Positions 52,105 to 61,705 are shown, numbered from the stretch's first letter. The stretch: DNA of 64,000 bases from Pseudescherichia sp031987975 (GCF_031987975.1 NZ_DALZYX010000003.1:124001-188000), one strand, 5' to 3'. A program made the numbers and translations. Notes: a model not told the origin generated them from the letters alone.

Positions 52105-53445
52105 TTAACGCACCATGCACGGACGTTTGTTATCAAACGTCCAGCCAGGGATCAGATACTGCATGCCCATGGCATCGTCACGCGCGCCGAGACCGTGCTT
52201 CTGATACAGCTCGTGCGCCTTCATCACCTGATCCATATCCAGCTCGACGCCCAGACCCGGCGTGCTCGGCACCTGCACCATCCCGCCTTTGATCTCGAAC
52301 GGCGCTTTGGTCAGGCGCTGGTTGCCCTCCTGCCAGATCCAGTGGGTATCGATAGCGGTGATTTTACCCGGCGCGGCGGCCGCCACATGGGTAAACATCG
52401 CCAGCGAAATGTCGAAGTGGTTGTTGGAGTGCGAACCCCAGGTCAGGCCGAACTCGTGGCACATCTGCGCCACGCGCACGGAGCCTTGCATGGTCCAGAA
52501 GTGCGGATCCGCCAGCGGGATATCGACGGACTGCAGGGAGAGCGTATGGCCCATCTGCCGCCAGTCGGTGGCGATCATGTTGGTGGCGGTCGGCAAGCCG
52601 GTGGCGCGACGGAACTCGGCCATCACCTCACGGCCAGAGAAGCCCTGCTCAGCACCGCACGGATCCTCCGCGTAGGCCAGCACGCCCTTCAGGTGCTTAC
52701 CGATGTTGATCGCTTCGGCCAGCGACCATGCGCCATTCGGGTCGAGGGTAACGCGCGCCTGCGGGAAGCGTTTCGCCAGCGCCACGATAGACTCGGCCTC
52801 CTCTTCCCCCGCCAGCACGCCGCCTTTGAGTTTGAAATCGTTAAAGCCATATTTTTCATACGCCGCTTCGGCCAGGCGCACCACGCGATCCGGGGTCATC
52901 GCCTCTTCATGGCGCACGCGATACCAGTCGCACTTGTCATCCGGCTGGCTCTGGTACGGCAGCGGCGTCGCTTTGGCGTTGCCGACGTAGAACAGGTAGC
53001 CGAGCATCTCTACTTCGCTGCGCTGCTGACCGTCGCCAAGCAGGGTCGCCACGTTAACGCCCAGGTGCTGACCCAGCAGGTCCAGCATCGCGGCTTCGAT
53101 ACCGGTCACCACGTGGATGGTGGTGCGCAGGTCGAAGGTTTGCAGGCCGCGGCCCGCCGAGTCACGATCCGCAAACTGGTTGCGTACCGCGGTCAGAGTG
53201 TTTTTGTACTCGCCAACGGTTTTGCCCACCACCAGCGCGGCGGCATCTTCCAGCGTCTGGCGGATCTTCTCGCCGCCTGGGATCTCGCCCACGCCGGTGT
53301 GACCAGAGTTGTCTTTAATGATAACGATGTTACGGGTGAAGAACGGCGCGTGCGCCCCGCTCAGGTTCATCAGCATGCTGTCGTGGCCCGCAACCGGGAT
53401 AACCTGCATGGACGTTACAACCGGGGTAGAGAATGGGTTACTCAT
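52105..53445 (-). CDS. gudD: GudD, D-glucarate dehydratase
   Basis: A 446-residue enolase-superfamily enzyme dehydrating D-glucarate and L-idarate to 5-keto-4-deoxyglucarate. The FNDFKLKGGVLAGE motif holds the KxK catalytic lysines; TLDPNGAW, YAEDPCGAEQG and ATNMIATDW hold metal ligands, and WGSHSNNHFDISLAM contains the catalytic His. Nearly identical to E. coli GudD. 24 bp downstream of gudX. Confidence 0.98.
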   Translation of the reverse strand: MSNPFSTPVVTSMQVIPVAGHDSMLMNLSGAHAPFFTRNIVIIKDNSGHTGVGEIPGGEKIRQTLEDAAALVVGKTVGEYKNTLTAVRNQFADRDSAGRGLQTFDLRTTIHVVTGIEAAMLDLLGQHLGVNVATLLGDGQQRSEVEMLGYLFYVGNAKATPLPYQSQPDDKCDWYRVRHEEAMTPDRVVRLAEAAYEKYGFNDFKLKGGVLAGEEEAESIVALAKRFPQARVTLDPNGAWSLAEAINIGKHLKGVLAYAEDPCGAEQGFSGREVMAEFRRATGLPTATNMIATDWRQMGHTLSLQSVDIPLADPHFWTMQGSVRVAQMCHEFGLTWGSHSNNHFDISLAMFTHVAAAAPGKITAIDTHWIWQEGNQRLTKAPFEIKGGMVQVPSTPGLGVELDMDQVMKAHELYQKHGLGARDDAMGMQYLIPGWTFDNKRPCMVR

Positions 53446-53469
53446 CGTTTAATCCTTTTTCTGACAAAT

Positions 53470-54813
53470 TTAGTGTCGACCAAAGACGGGACGTTTGCGA
53501 TCGAACGTCCAGCCGGGGATCAGGTATTGCATCGGGCCTGCGTCATTACGCGCCCCGCCCGGGAGCTTTTTATACAGCTCGTGGGCCTTCTGTACCTGGT
53601 CCCAGTCCAGCTCCACGCCAAGGCCTGGCGCGTCCGGCACGGCAATCTGACCGTGCTTGATCTCTAGCGGCTGTTTGGTCAGGCGCGCATCGCCCTCCTG
53701 CCAAATCCAGTGGGTGTCGATGGCGGTCGGATTACCCGGCGCGGCGGCACCGACGTGGGTAAACATCGCCAGCGAAATATCAAAGTGGTTATTGGAGTGG
53801 CAGCCCCAGGTCAGACCCCAGTCGTCGCACAGCTGCGCCACGCGCACCGCGCCGGAGAGGGTCCAGAAGTGCGGATCCGCCAGCGGGATATCTACCGCGT
53901 TGAGCATGACCGCGTGGCCCATCTCACGCCAGTTGGTGGCGATCATATTGGTGGCCACCGGCAGACCCGTTGCCCGCCGGAACTCCGCCATCACTTCCCG
54001 CCCGGAGAAGCCCTGCTCTGCCCCACACGGATCCTCCGCGTAGGTCAGCACATCGTTCAGCCCTTTGCAGAGTTCAATGGCCTCATCCAGCAGCCACGCG
54101 CCGTTCGGGTCAACGGTAATGCGGGCGTCGGGGAAGTGTTTTTTCAGGGCGCGGGCGGTGTCGATCTCCTGCTCGCCCGGCAGCACGCCGCCTTTCAGTT
54201 TGAAATCTTTAAAGCCGTAGCGATCCTGCGACGCCTCGGCCAGGCGAACCACCGCCTCGCTGGTCATCGCCTCCTGATGGCGCAGATGATACCAGTCGTG
54301 ATTGCCCTCGGTTTTGACGAGATACGGCAAATCGGTCTTCTGGCGATCGCCGACGTAGAACAGGTAGCCGAGCACCGTCACGGCGTCGCGCTGTTTACCT
54401 GGTCCCAGCAGCTCGCAGACCGGCACGCCAAGAGTTTTACCCAGCAGGTCGAGCAGCGCGGCCTCCAGGGCTGCTACCGCGTTAACCCGCAGCTCAAAGG
54501 TCCAGGCACCTTTACCAAAGGTATCAAAATCAGCCGCCTGGTTGCCTTTGTGTACCCGCTGCACCACCTGATTCAGGCGGGCAACCTGCTGGCCGATCAC
54601 CATTGGGATCGCGTCGGTCAGCGTCTTGAGGATCACTTCACCGCCGGGGGCTTCCCCAACGCCGGTATTCCCGGCGCTGTCGGTCAGCACCACGATATTG
54701 CGGGTGAAGTAAGCGTTATGTGCCCCGCCGATATTCATCAGCATGCTGTCGTAGCCAGCGACGGGGATCACTTTCATATCGGTAATAACGGGGCTGGATT
54801 GTGTATTCATCAT
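53470..54813 (-). CDS. gudX: GudX, glucarate dehydratase-related protein
   Basis: A 447-residue GudD paralogue (E. coli 446). KDFKLKGGVLPGEQ, TVDPNGAW, AEDPCGAEQGFSGRE and WGCHSNNHFDISL keep the enolase-superfamily active-site framework. The E. coli protein is described as a poorly active glucarate dehydratase-related protein that associates with GudD. Its start ATGATG shares one base with the gudP stop. Confidence 0.96.
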   Translation of the reverse strand: MMNTQSSPVITDMKVIPVAGYDSMLMNIGGAHNAYFTRNIVVLTDSAGNTGVGEAPGGEVILKTLTDAIPMVIGQQVARLNQVVQRVHKGNQAADFDTFGKGAWTFELRVNAVAALEAALLDLLGKTLGVPVCELLGPGKQRDAVTVLGYLFYVGDRQKTDLPYLVKTEGNHDWYHLRHQEAMTSEAVVRLAEASQDRYGFKDFKLKGGVLPGEQEIDTARALKKHFPDARITVDPNGAWLLDEAIELCKGLNDVLTYAEDPCGAEQGFSGREVMAEFRRATGLPVATNMIATNWREMGHAVMLNAVDIPLADPHFWTLSGAVRVAQLCDDWGLTWGCHSNNHFDISLAMFTHVGAAAPGNPTAIDTHWIWQEGDARLTKQPLEIKHGQIAVPDAPGLGVELDWDQVQKAHELYKKLPGGARNDAGPMQYLIPGWTFDRKRPVFGRH

Positions 54814-56165
54814 TAGCGTCCTGTCACAGGTTTCAGTTCGACACGTTTGATATCGCCCACAATAACCAGATAGCTGAGTACCGCTACCAGAGCATGGACA
54901 CCAACGTAGATCAGCGCACCGTTAAAGGAGCCGGTGGTGCCCACGATGTAGCCAATGGCGATCGGGGTGACGATCCCGGACACGTTGCCGAACATGTTGA
55001 ACAGACCGCCGGAGAGGCCGCTGATCTCTTTCGGTGCGGTGTCGGCCATCACGGCCCAGCCCAGCGCGCCGATGCCTTTGCCGAAGAAGGCCATCGCCAT
55101 AAAGCCGATGATCATCCACTCTGTGTCTACGTAGTTACAGAACACCATCACCATCGACAGCAGCATACCCAACACGATAGGTGTTTTACGGGCAATGTTC
55201 AGCGAGCCGGTACGACGCATCAGCCAGTCGGAGATGATGCCGCCCAGCACGCCGCCAGCGAAGCCGCAGATAGCCGGGACAGAGGCGACAAAGCCCGCTT
55301 TCAGAATCGACATGCCGCGTGCCTGCACCAGATAAACCGGGAACCAGGTGATAAAGAAGTAGGTCAGGGCGTTGATGCAGTACTGGCCGATATAGACACC
55401 AATCATCATGCGCGAGTTAAGCAGCTGCTTAATCTGCGCCCACTTGACGCTGAACGGCACTTTCACTTTGTTACCCGGCTGATCCATGTTAATCAGCCCG
55501 CCGCCTTCAGCGATGTACTCCAGCTCTTTCTTGTTCACGCCAGGGTGCTGATTCGGCTCATGGATCACCTTCAGCCAGACAAAGCTGATAATAATGCCGA
55601 GGCCGCCCATGAAGAAGAAGACGTGTGACCAGCCCACCTCGTGGGTCAGCCAGCCCATGATCGGGGCGAAGATAACGGTGGCAAAATACTGGGCGGAGTT
55701 AAAGATGGCCACCGCAGTGCCCCTCTCCTGCGCCGGGAACCAGGCCGCCACGATGCGACTGTTGCCGGGGAAGGACGGCGCTTCCGCTAAGCCCACCAGG
55801 AAACGCAGGGTAAAGAGCGCAACGATGATGCCGAAGCCGCTGAAAATATCCACGAAGCCCTGCAGCAAGGTAAACAGGGACCAGATGAAGATCGACCAGA
55901 AGTAGACGCGTTTGGAACCAAAGCGGTCAAGCAGCCAGCCGCCCGGGATTTGGCCAATAACATAGGCCCATGAAAATGCAGAGAAAACATACCCCATGCC
56001 AACAGCATCGAGACCGATATCTTTTGCCATTTCGGAGCCGGCAATAGACAGCGTCGCGCGGTCACCATAGTTGAAGGACGTGACGATAAACAGCATCACC
56101 ACTATCCAGTAGCGGGCGTTGGTGCGCTTTTCGGCGCTGCTCGCTGCGTGGCTTAATGAACTCAT
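54813..56165 (-). CDS. gudP: GudP, glucarate/galactarate MFS transporter
   Basis: A 450-residue anion:cation symporter family MFS protein with 12 transmembrane helices. N-terminal RYWIVVMLFIVTSFNYGDRATLSIAG and WFPAQERGTAVAIFNSAQYF are diagnostic of the hexuronate/glucarate permeases. It takes up D-glucarate and is first in the gud operon. Confidence 0.96.
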   Translation of the reverse strand: MSSLSHAASSAEKRTNARYWIVVMLFIVTSFNYGDRATLSIAGSEMAKDIGLDAVGMGYVFSAFSWAYVIGQIPGGWLLDRFGSKRVYFWSIFIWSLFTLLQGFVDIFSGFGIIVALFTLRFLVGLAEAPSFPGNSRIVAAWFPAQERGTAVAIFNSAQYFATVIFAPIMGWLTHEVGWSHVFFFMGGLGIIISFVWLKVIHEPNQHPGVNKKELEYIAEGGGLINMDQPGNKVKVPFSVKWAQIKQLLNSRMMIGVYIGQYCINALTYFFITWFPVYLVQARGMSILKAGFVASVPAICGFAGGVLGGIISDWLMRRTGSLNIARKTPIVLGMLLSMVMVFCNYVDTEWMIIGFMAMAFFGKGIGALGWAVMADTAPKEISGLSGGLFNMFGNVSGIVTPIAIGYIVGTTGSFNGALIYVGVHALVAVLSYLVIVGDIKRVELKPVTGR

Positions 56166-56498
56166 TATTGCACTCCTGAATTATAGCGTTGAGCTACATT
56201 CATTCTGAAAAGCACAACCTGTAGGGAGATCAGAATGACGTACTGGTGTTTTATTGCAGTATCTGTGCAGCGGCTCGTTATTACCCTGCGTACTGCGTTT
56301 TAATAACTGGCGAGAAAAGTATATGAAGCGGCCAGATTCGGCTCACCGTGCAAGCACACAACATTCAGGATGCTTATAGTTCTGCTTTGGGGCATAGGCC
56401 CAAATCGATGGGGGGTAGTTCACGGAATTGAAAAGCGTAGGGATAAAAGAGAAGAAAAAGGACGATGGCCCTCCACAGCCGGGAGGGCGGAAAGGCGT
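56166..56498. promoter_or_regulatory. gud operon control region and yqcA 3' end
   Basis: A 333-bp spacer between gudP and yqcA, both on the minus strand. It should hold the gudP promoter, activated by CdaR in E. coli; I cannot place the site. GCCCTCC-ACAGCC-GGAGGGC (56468-56488) forms a hairpin with a later T-rich stretch on the minus strand and may terminate yqcA transcripts. No ORF is supported. Confidence 0.4.
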
Positions 56499-56948
56499 TT
56501 ATTTTAGCAGGGTTCCCCACTGCTCAACCCACGGGTTCGACTCCGTCTCCGGCTCGGGATGCTCGCTGGCGTCAATCAGCAGAACCTCACCGACGCGCTG
56601 CGCCTGCTGCTCTGCAAGCAGCTCGGCAAATCGCTTCCCGCCGCCGCAGAAGTGGGAGTAGGTGCTGTCCCCCAGCGCAATCACGCCGTAGCGCAGGTTA
56701 GGCTGATAGCCGAGCGAGTCGCGGATCGCCGCGTAGAGCGGCGCAATATTATCCGGCAGATCGCCCTGCCCCGTCGTAGAGGTGACCACCAGCACGGTCT
56801 TGTCCTGGTAATGCGCCCAGTCCGCCAGCGTCCCATCCTCAAAGACCTTAACCTTATGACCCTGAGCGGTTAGCAGCGTCTCCGCCTCTTCGGCCACCAG
56901 CAATGAGTTGCCATACATGGTGCCAACAAAAATACCAATCTCTGCCAT
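56499..56948 (-). CDS. yqcA: YqcA, MioC-like flavodoxin
   Basis: A 149-residue short-chain flavodoxin binding FMN; the phosphate loop is GTMYGNSLLVAEEAE and the other FMN contacts are in VVTSTTGQGDLPDN and GVIALGDSTYSHFCGGG. Same length as E. coli YqcA. Electron partner unknown. It lies 3 bp after truC. Confidence 0.95.
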   Translation of the reverse strand: MAEIGIFVGTMYGNSLLVAEEAETLLTAQGHKVKVFEDGTLADWAHYQDKTVLVVTSTTGQGDLPDNIAPLYAAIRDSLGYQPNLRYGVIALGDSTYSHFCGGGKRFAELLAEQQAQRVGEVLLIDASEHPEPETESNPWVEQWGTLLK

Positions 56949-56951
56949 TTT

Positions 56952-57746
56952 TCACTCCCTGGTTGCTACCTGATACGTTTCATCCTGGTCGCTGTCCGGC
57001 ACAAACTCAACCCTTTCATTCATCGGGAGAAGGCCGCGCCAGCCAAACTGGGTTAACGCCTGCATCCAGACGTCGTCCAGCCCGGCGCGCAACGTCAACG
57101 GCTCGCCGGTAAAGGGGTGGTTCAGCGACAGCTCGCTGGCGTGCAGCATCAGCCGGTTCAGGCCAAAGTGCGCCGCCGCGCTGCGGTTCTGCCGCAGATC
57201 GCCATGCTTGCTGTCGCCAATAATCGGGTGCCGCAGATGAGCAAGGTGGCGACGCAGCTGGTGCTTACGCCCGGTTTGCGGATCCAGCTCCACCAGCCCG
57301 TAGCGGGTGGTCGGAAACTTGCTGATGGCGACCGGCAGCTCAACGGTGGCCAGCCCACGGTAGCGGGTCACGGCTGGCTGCGGCTCTTTATCAGCCCGGG
57401 CGAACTTATCGGCGATCTTATCCAGCTCCTCTACCAGCGGATAGTCCAGCGTTGCGGCATCCATCAGCCAGCCGCGGACAATCGCATGGTAGCGCTTCTG
57501 GATCTGATGCTGCTCAAACTGCTGGGAGAGCCGCCGCCCCGCCTCGCTGGATAGCCCCATCAGCAGCACGCCGGAGGTCGGCCGATCCAGGCGGTGAGCG
57601 GTAAAGACGTGCTGGCCGATCTGGTCGCGCACGGTCTGCATCACCACCACTTTTTCATCACGATCGAGCCAGCTACGGTGCACCAGCCAGCCGGAGGGCT
57701 TGTTCACTGCCACCAGCCACTCATCCTGATAGATAATCTCCAGCAT
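56952..57746 (-). CDS. truC: TruC, tRNA pseudouridine-65 synthase
   Basis: A 264-residue RsuA/RluA-family pseudouridine synthase (E. coli 260). The catalytic Asp is in AHRLDRPTSGVLLMG; KRYHAIVRGW and HQLRRHLAHLRHPIIGDSKHG are the other conserved blocks. Start overlaps the yqcC stop by one base (TGATG). Confidence 0.97.
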   Translation of the reverse strand: MLEIIYQDEWLVAVNKPSGWLVHRSWLDRDEKVVVMQTVRDQIGQHVFTAHRLDRPTSGVLLMGLSSEAGRRLSQQFEQHQIQKRYHAIVRGWLMDAATLDYPLVEELDKIADKFARADKEPQPAVTRYRGLATVELPVAISKFPTTRYGLVELDPQTGRKHQLRRHLAHLRHPIIGDSKHGDLRQNRSAAAHFGLNRLMLHASELSLNHPFTGEPLTLRAGLDDVWMQALTQFGWRGLLPMNERVEFVPDSDQDETYQVATRE

Positions 57747-58075
57747 CAGGCATCGCTACCGGTAAAGAGTGCGTCAAGGCGTTGCAGATGCACAATAATG
57801 ACGTCACGCAGCGGATCGCTGGCGTCCAGCGCCATCTCATAGTAGGGGGTAACGGCAAAGGCCTGCGGTAGCGGCTGGCCGCTGTCCAGCAGAGCGTGCA
57901 TACGCGGGATCAGCACCCACTGCAGCCACTCCAGCGGCGCAAGCGTATCCAGGCAGAAGGGCTGGGTGCTGGCAAACGCGCTGCTCTCTGGCGCAACGCC
58001 CTGCCAGGCATTTTTCTCGCGCAGCAGCGCCTCAATGGCGTGCAGCTGTTCGCGTACGCTGATATGAAGAGACAT
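57746..58075 (-). CDS. yqcC: YqcC, DUF446 protein
   Basis: A 109-residue protein of unknown function, same length as E. coli YqcC. Conserved are the LxxIEALLRE start and TLAPLEWLQWVLIPRMHALL, PYYEMALD. The ATG at 58075 is chosen by that match; 14 extra upstream codons are unsupported. It precedes truC and yqcA in one operon. Confidence 0.95.
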   Translation of the reverse strand: MSLHISVREQLHAIEALLREKNAWQGVAPESSAFASTQPFCLDTLAPLEWLQWVLIPRMHALLDSGQPLPQAFAVTPYYEMALDASDPLRDVIIVHLQRLDALFTGSDA

Positions 58076-58130
58076 AGAAACCTCGAATGACGATCGAACT
58101 GGCGCGCAGAATAGCATTGCGGGGGAAGAA

Positions 58131-58501
58131 ATAAAAAAGGGAGCACTGTAATTAAACAGTGCTCCCGGTTCGTTTAGCAGCAGTCCAGCTACCTTGTTGC
58201 TCCCTGCTCATCCATGAAAACTTTTCCTGCGGTCTCCTGACCTGTTCATCCGTAAACCGTGCTGCCTGCTCGCATCGCCCGATACGACACGCTTAATCCG
58301 TTAAGCGACTTCCTAATCATCCTGATCCACCGGATATCCTGCCCGGCTCACATTCTCCTTCCTGGAGGTGTCCTTCAACGCGCTCCGGCGTTATCCTCTT
58401 TGCTTCATCCTGAAGCCTTTCCCTGCGATACCTTCCCGATATGTCCTGATTAAGAAGCGACATCATCCTGACATTCACTTCTTGCGCGACATCCTGTCAA
58501 C
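58131..58501 (-). ncRNA. csrB: CsrB, CsrA-sequestering small RNA
   Basis: A roughly 371-nt noncoding RNA between yqcC and syd, the E. coli csrB position (369 nt there). The minus strand begins GTTGACAGGATGTC and contains about 23 GGA motifs, many as CAGGA or AGGAUG in predicted hairpin loops, which bind CsrA dimers. It ends in a strong terminator. CsrB relieves CsrA repression, for example of pgaA, and is activated by BarA-UvrY. Confidence 0.95.
58133..58166 (-). terminator. csrB rho-independent terminator
   Basis: On the minus strand GGGAGCACTGT-TTAAT-ACAGTGCTCCC is followed by six T; a long perfect stem. Confidence 0.95.
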
Positions 58502-58673
58502 ACAGATAGAATCGGACTTTCCGCTTCGTCTTGCAAGCACGCCATAAGACTTTAGTACGGATTAATTTGCGTTAAAGAGCGGCTAATTTTCAGCAACTGA
58601 CTGATAAAAAATAAATTTATCAATTTTACATATTAAAAATATTTTTTAACAAAATGGCAATATCCTACAGGCT

Positions 58674-58691
58674 TGTAAGAGATCTCTCACA
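58674..58691. promoter_or_regulatory. UvrY-type binding palindrome upstream of csrB
   Basis: TGTAAGAGATCTCTCACA (minus strand TGTGAGAGATCTCTTACA) matches the 18-bp inverted repeat reported for UvrY/SirA binding upstream of csrB. It lies about 173-190 bp upstream of the csrB 5' end, adjacent to the syd 3' end. Confidence 0.85.
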
Positions 58692-58710
58692 AGCGTTATA
58701 GCGGAATGGA

Positions 58711-59256
58711 TTACACAACAGGTTCAAGCTGGTTGAGAAAGAGGGTCACCGACGAGGCCAGCACGGTACGTTGACGCGTACCCAACGTCTCTTTTACCAC
58801 CTCGCCGGTCAAGTTACAGATCGAGATGACGTCAAGTTCACTGTCGAGCGTCGCAATAAATAGCGTTGGTGAGAGCTTTAATCGCTTTTGCGTCACCAAA
58901 TGACCAATGAGATTCTCCTGAACGCGCAGGAAATCGTCCGCACTCCAGGTTTGCAGGAGCGTCAGCGTCTCATTATCGAATCGTGCCAGCATATCACCGG
59001 CAAACTGTGAGGAATAGAAGCTGTGAACTGCTGGTTGTATCACAATATCTAATGCACGTTCAACAGCGTTTACATTCGGTTCTGCATCAAAAGGCTGGGG
59101 CTGCCAGATCACCCGGTCATTAAGCGAGGAGATGACGCAGGGCGACGGCACGCCGTAAAGCGCTTCGCTCTGCGGCCAGCTATTATGGGTCTCGTGCCAG
59201 GCGTCGCAGTAGCGCGCGGTAAAAGCCTTCAGGGCGTGGGATGTCTCTTGGTCCAC
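58711..59256 (-). CDS. syd: Syd, SecY-interacting protein
   Basis: A 181-residue cytosolic protein that binds SecY and can trigger proteolysis of abnormal translocons; same length as E. coli Syd. Conserved FTARYCDAWHETHNSWPQSE, YGVPSPC and NLIGHLVTQKRLKL segments are visible. The start is GTG (GTGGACCAAGAG) with a GGAACC upstream. Divergent from queF. Confidence 0.95.
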   Translation of the reverse strand: MDQETSHALKAFTARYCDAWHETHNSWPQSEALYGVPSPCVISSLNDRVIWQPQPFDAEPNVNAVERALDIVIQPAVHSFYSSQFAGDMLARFDNETLTLLQTWSADDFLRVQENLIGHLVTQKRLKLSPTLFIATLDSELDVISICNLTGEVVKETLGTRQRTVLASSVTLFLNQLEPVV

Positions 59257-59325
59257 CGGTTCCTCTCTTCACTCAGCCAGGATAAACTTATGGCAAAGAG
59301 TTTACCTGCAAAACGGCGATGAAAC

Positions 59326-60171
59326 ATGTCTTCTTATGATAACCACCAGGCGCTGGCTGGCCTGACCCTGGGTAAAACTACCCGCTACCAGGATGTTTAT
59401 GATGCAACCCTGCTGCAGGGCGTTCCCCGCAGCCTGAATCGCGATCCCCTTGGCCTGCACGCTGGAAGCTTGCCCTTCCACGGCGGCGACATCTGGAGCC
59501 TGTATGAGCTGTCATGGCTCAACGATAACGGCCTGCCGCAGGTGGCGGTGGGCCATGTTGAGCTGGACTATGCCAGCGTCAACCTTGTGGAGTCGAAAAG
59601 CTTTAAGCTCTACCTGAATAGCTTTAACCAGACGCGCTTTAGCAGCTGGGAGGAGGTCCGCGCCACGCTGGCACGCGATCTCAGCGCCTGCGCGCAGGGC
59701 GAAGTAAGCGTAATGCTCTATTCGTTAGATGAGATTGAAGGCCAGCCGATTGCCCACTTCAACGGCAAGTGCATTGATAACCAGGATATCGTGATCGATG
59801 ACTACCAGTTCAACGCTGACTATCTACAAAACGCCGCCGCTGGCCGCGTGGTAGAGGAGACGCTGGTCAGTCATCTGCTGAAGTCTAACTGTCTAATCAC
59901 GCACCAGCCGGATTGGGGTTCAGTTCAGATTCAGTATCGCGGGCCGCAGATCGATCGTGAGAAGCTCCTGCGCTATTTGGTCTCCTTCCGCCATCACAAC
60001 GAGTTTCACGAGCAGTGCGTGGAGCGCATCTTCAACGATCTGCTGCGCTTCTGCCAGCCGGAAAAGCTGAGCGTCTATGCCCGCTACACCCGTCGTGGTG
60101 GCCTGGATATCAATCCATGGCGGAGTAACACTGACTTCCAGCCTGCCACGGGCCGTCTGGTGCGTCAGTAA
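59326..60171 (+). CDS. queF: QueF, preQ0 (7-cyano-7-deazaguanine) reductase
   Basis: A 281-residue NADPH-dependent nitrile reductase (E. coli 282) making preQ1 for queuosine. The catalytic Cys is in LLKSNCLITHQPDWG and the family motif ESKSFKLYLNSFNQTRF is present; both T-fold halves of the long QueF type are visible. Functionally linked to queD and queE in this window. Confidence 0.97.
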   Translation: MSSYDNHQALAGLTLGKTTRYQDVYDATLLQGVPRSLNRDPLGLHAGSLPFHGGDIWSLYELSWLNDNGLPQVAVGHVELDYASVNLVESKSFKLYLNSFNQTRFSSWEEVRATLARDLSACAQGEVSVMLYSLDEIEGQPIAHFNGKCIDNQDIVIDDYQFNADYLQNAAAGRVVEETLVSHLLKSNCLITHQPDWGSVQIQYRGPQIDREKLLRYLVSFRHHNEFHEQCVERIFNDLLRFCQPEKLSVYARYTRRGGLDINPWRSNTDFQPATGRLVRQ

Positions 60172-60298
60172 CGGTGGCAAAAAGTACGATTTTTTACTGA
60201 TTTGCGCGGTGGATTCCGCGCCTGAGGTTGTTAAACGTCATAAGCCAGGGCTATTGTAATCAGAGGGAGCGGCGATCTTCGCCCCATAAGGAGTTCAC

Positions 60299-61663
60299 TT
60301 GATTACACATATTAGCCCGCTAGGCTCAATGGACCTGTTGTCGCAGCTGGAAGTCGATATGCTCAAAAGCTCGGCCAGCAGCGACCTTTATCAACTGTTT
60401 CGTAACTGTTCACTTGCCGTTCTAAACTCAGGAAGCCAGACCGACAGTAGTAAAGAGCTGCTTTCCCGCTTCGAGAATTTTGATATCAACGTGTTACGCC
60501 GTGAACGCGGCGTCAAGCTGGAGCTGATCAACCCGCCGGAAGAGGCGTTCGTTGATGGGCGAATTATCCGCTCGCTCCAGGCTAACCTCTTTGCCGTGCT
60601 GCGCGACATTCTCTTCGTCAACGGACAAATCCATAACGCCGGGCGCTTCCAGCACCTTAACCTGGAAAGTTCTACCCATATTAGCAACCTGGTGTTCTCG
60701 ATCCTGCGTAACGCCCGGGCGCTGCACGTGGGTGAAGCCCCCAATATGGTAGTGTGCTGGGGCGGCCACTCGATCAACGAAACCGAATATCTCTATGCCC
60801 GCCGGGTCGGAACCCAGCTGGGTCTGCGCGAGCTGAACATCTGTACCGGCTGCGGGCCGGGGGCGATGGAAGCGCCGATGAAAGGTGCCGCGGTGGGCCA
60901 TGCCCAGCAGCGCTATAAAGAGGGACGCTTTATCGGCATGACCGAGCCGTCCATTATCGCCGCTGAGCCACCTAACCCGCTGGTTAACGAGCTGGTGATT
61001 ATGCCGGATATTGAGAAGCGTCTGGAAGCCTTCGTGCGCATCGCCCACGGGATCATTATCTTCCCCGGCGGAGTGGGTACGGCAGAGGAGCTGCTCTATC
61101 TGCTCGGCATTCTGATGCACCCGGCCAACCAGCATCAGGTGCTGCCGCTGATCCTCACCGGTCCGAAACAGAGCGCCGACTACTTCCGCGTGCTGGATGA
61201 GTTTATCACCCACACGCTCGGGGAATCGGCCCGCCGCTACTACCGCATCATCATTGACGATGCGCCGGAAGTGGCTCGGCAGATGAAAAAAGCGATGCCG
61301 CTGGTGAAAGAGCACCGTCGCAATACCGGGGACGCCTACAGCTTTAACTGGTCTATCCGTATTGCGTCGGATCTGCAGATGCCTTTCGAGCCGACCCACG
61401 AGAACATGGCCAACCTTCAGCTCTATCCGGATCGGCCGGTCGAGATGCTGGCGGCGGACCTGCGCCGGGCCTTCTCCGGGATCGTGGCGGGTAACGTTAA
61501 AGAGGTCGGTATTCGCGCCATTGAAGCCGCTGGGCCGTACAAGATCCACGGCGACCGGGCAATGATGCGCCGGATGGACGATCTGCTGCAGGGCTTCGTT
61601 GCCCAGCACCGCATGAAGCTGCCTGGCTCGGCCTATATTCCCTGCTACGAAATTTCTGCCTGA
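60299..61663 (+). CDS. ppnN: PpnN (YgdH), nucleotide 5'-monophosphate nucleosidase
   Basis: A 454-residue LOG-family nucleosidase that cleaves purine and pyrimidine nucleoside monophosphates and is stimulated by (p)ppGpp in E. coli. The phosphoribohydrolase signature PGGVGTAEELLYLLG and CTGCGPGAMEAPMKGA are present. The start is TTG (TTGATTACACAT) after AAGGAGTTCAC, as in E. coli. Same length as E. coli. RelA in this window makes its effector. Confidence 0.97.
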   Translation: MITHISPLGSMDLLSQLEVDMLKSSASSDLYQLFRNCSLAVLNSGSQTDSSKELLSRFENFDINVLRRERGVKLELINPPEEAFVDGRIIRSLQANLFAVLRDILFVNGQIHNAGRFQHLNLESSTHISNLVFSILRNARALHVGEAPNMVVCWGGHSINETEYLYARRVGTQLGLRELNICTGCGPGAMEAPMKGAAVGHAQQRYKEGRFIGMTEPSIIAAEPPNPLVNELVIMPDIEKRLEAFVRIAHGIIIFPGGVGTAEELLYLLGILMHPANQHQVLPLILTGPKQSADYFRVLDEFITHTLGESARRYYRIIIDDAPEVARQMKKAMPLVKEHRRNTGDAYSFNWSIRIASDLQMPFEPTHENMANLQLYPDRPVEMLAADLRRAFSGIVAGNVKEVGIRAIEAAGPYKIHGDRAMMRRMDDLLQGFVAQHRMKLPGSAYIPCYEISA

Positions 61664-61675
61664 TTCTCCTGTCAT

Positions 61676-61705
61676 GCCGGGTGGCGCTGCGCTTACCCGG
61701 CCTAC
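61676..61705. repeat. REP element downstream of ppnN
   Basis: GCCGGGTGGCGCTGCGCTTA followed by CCCGGCCTAC is a canonical REP 13 bp beyond the ppnN stop. Confidence 0.9.

Noticed and set aside
52042..53667. A 541-codon plus-strand open frame
   Set aside because: Antisense to gudD and the end of gudX; repeated similar frames opposite both paralogues reflect their shared codons.
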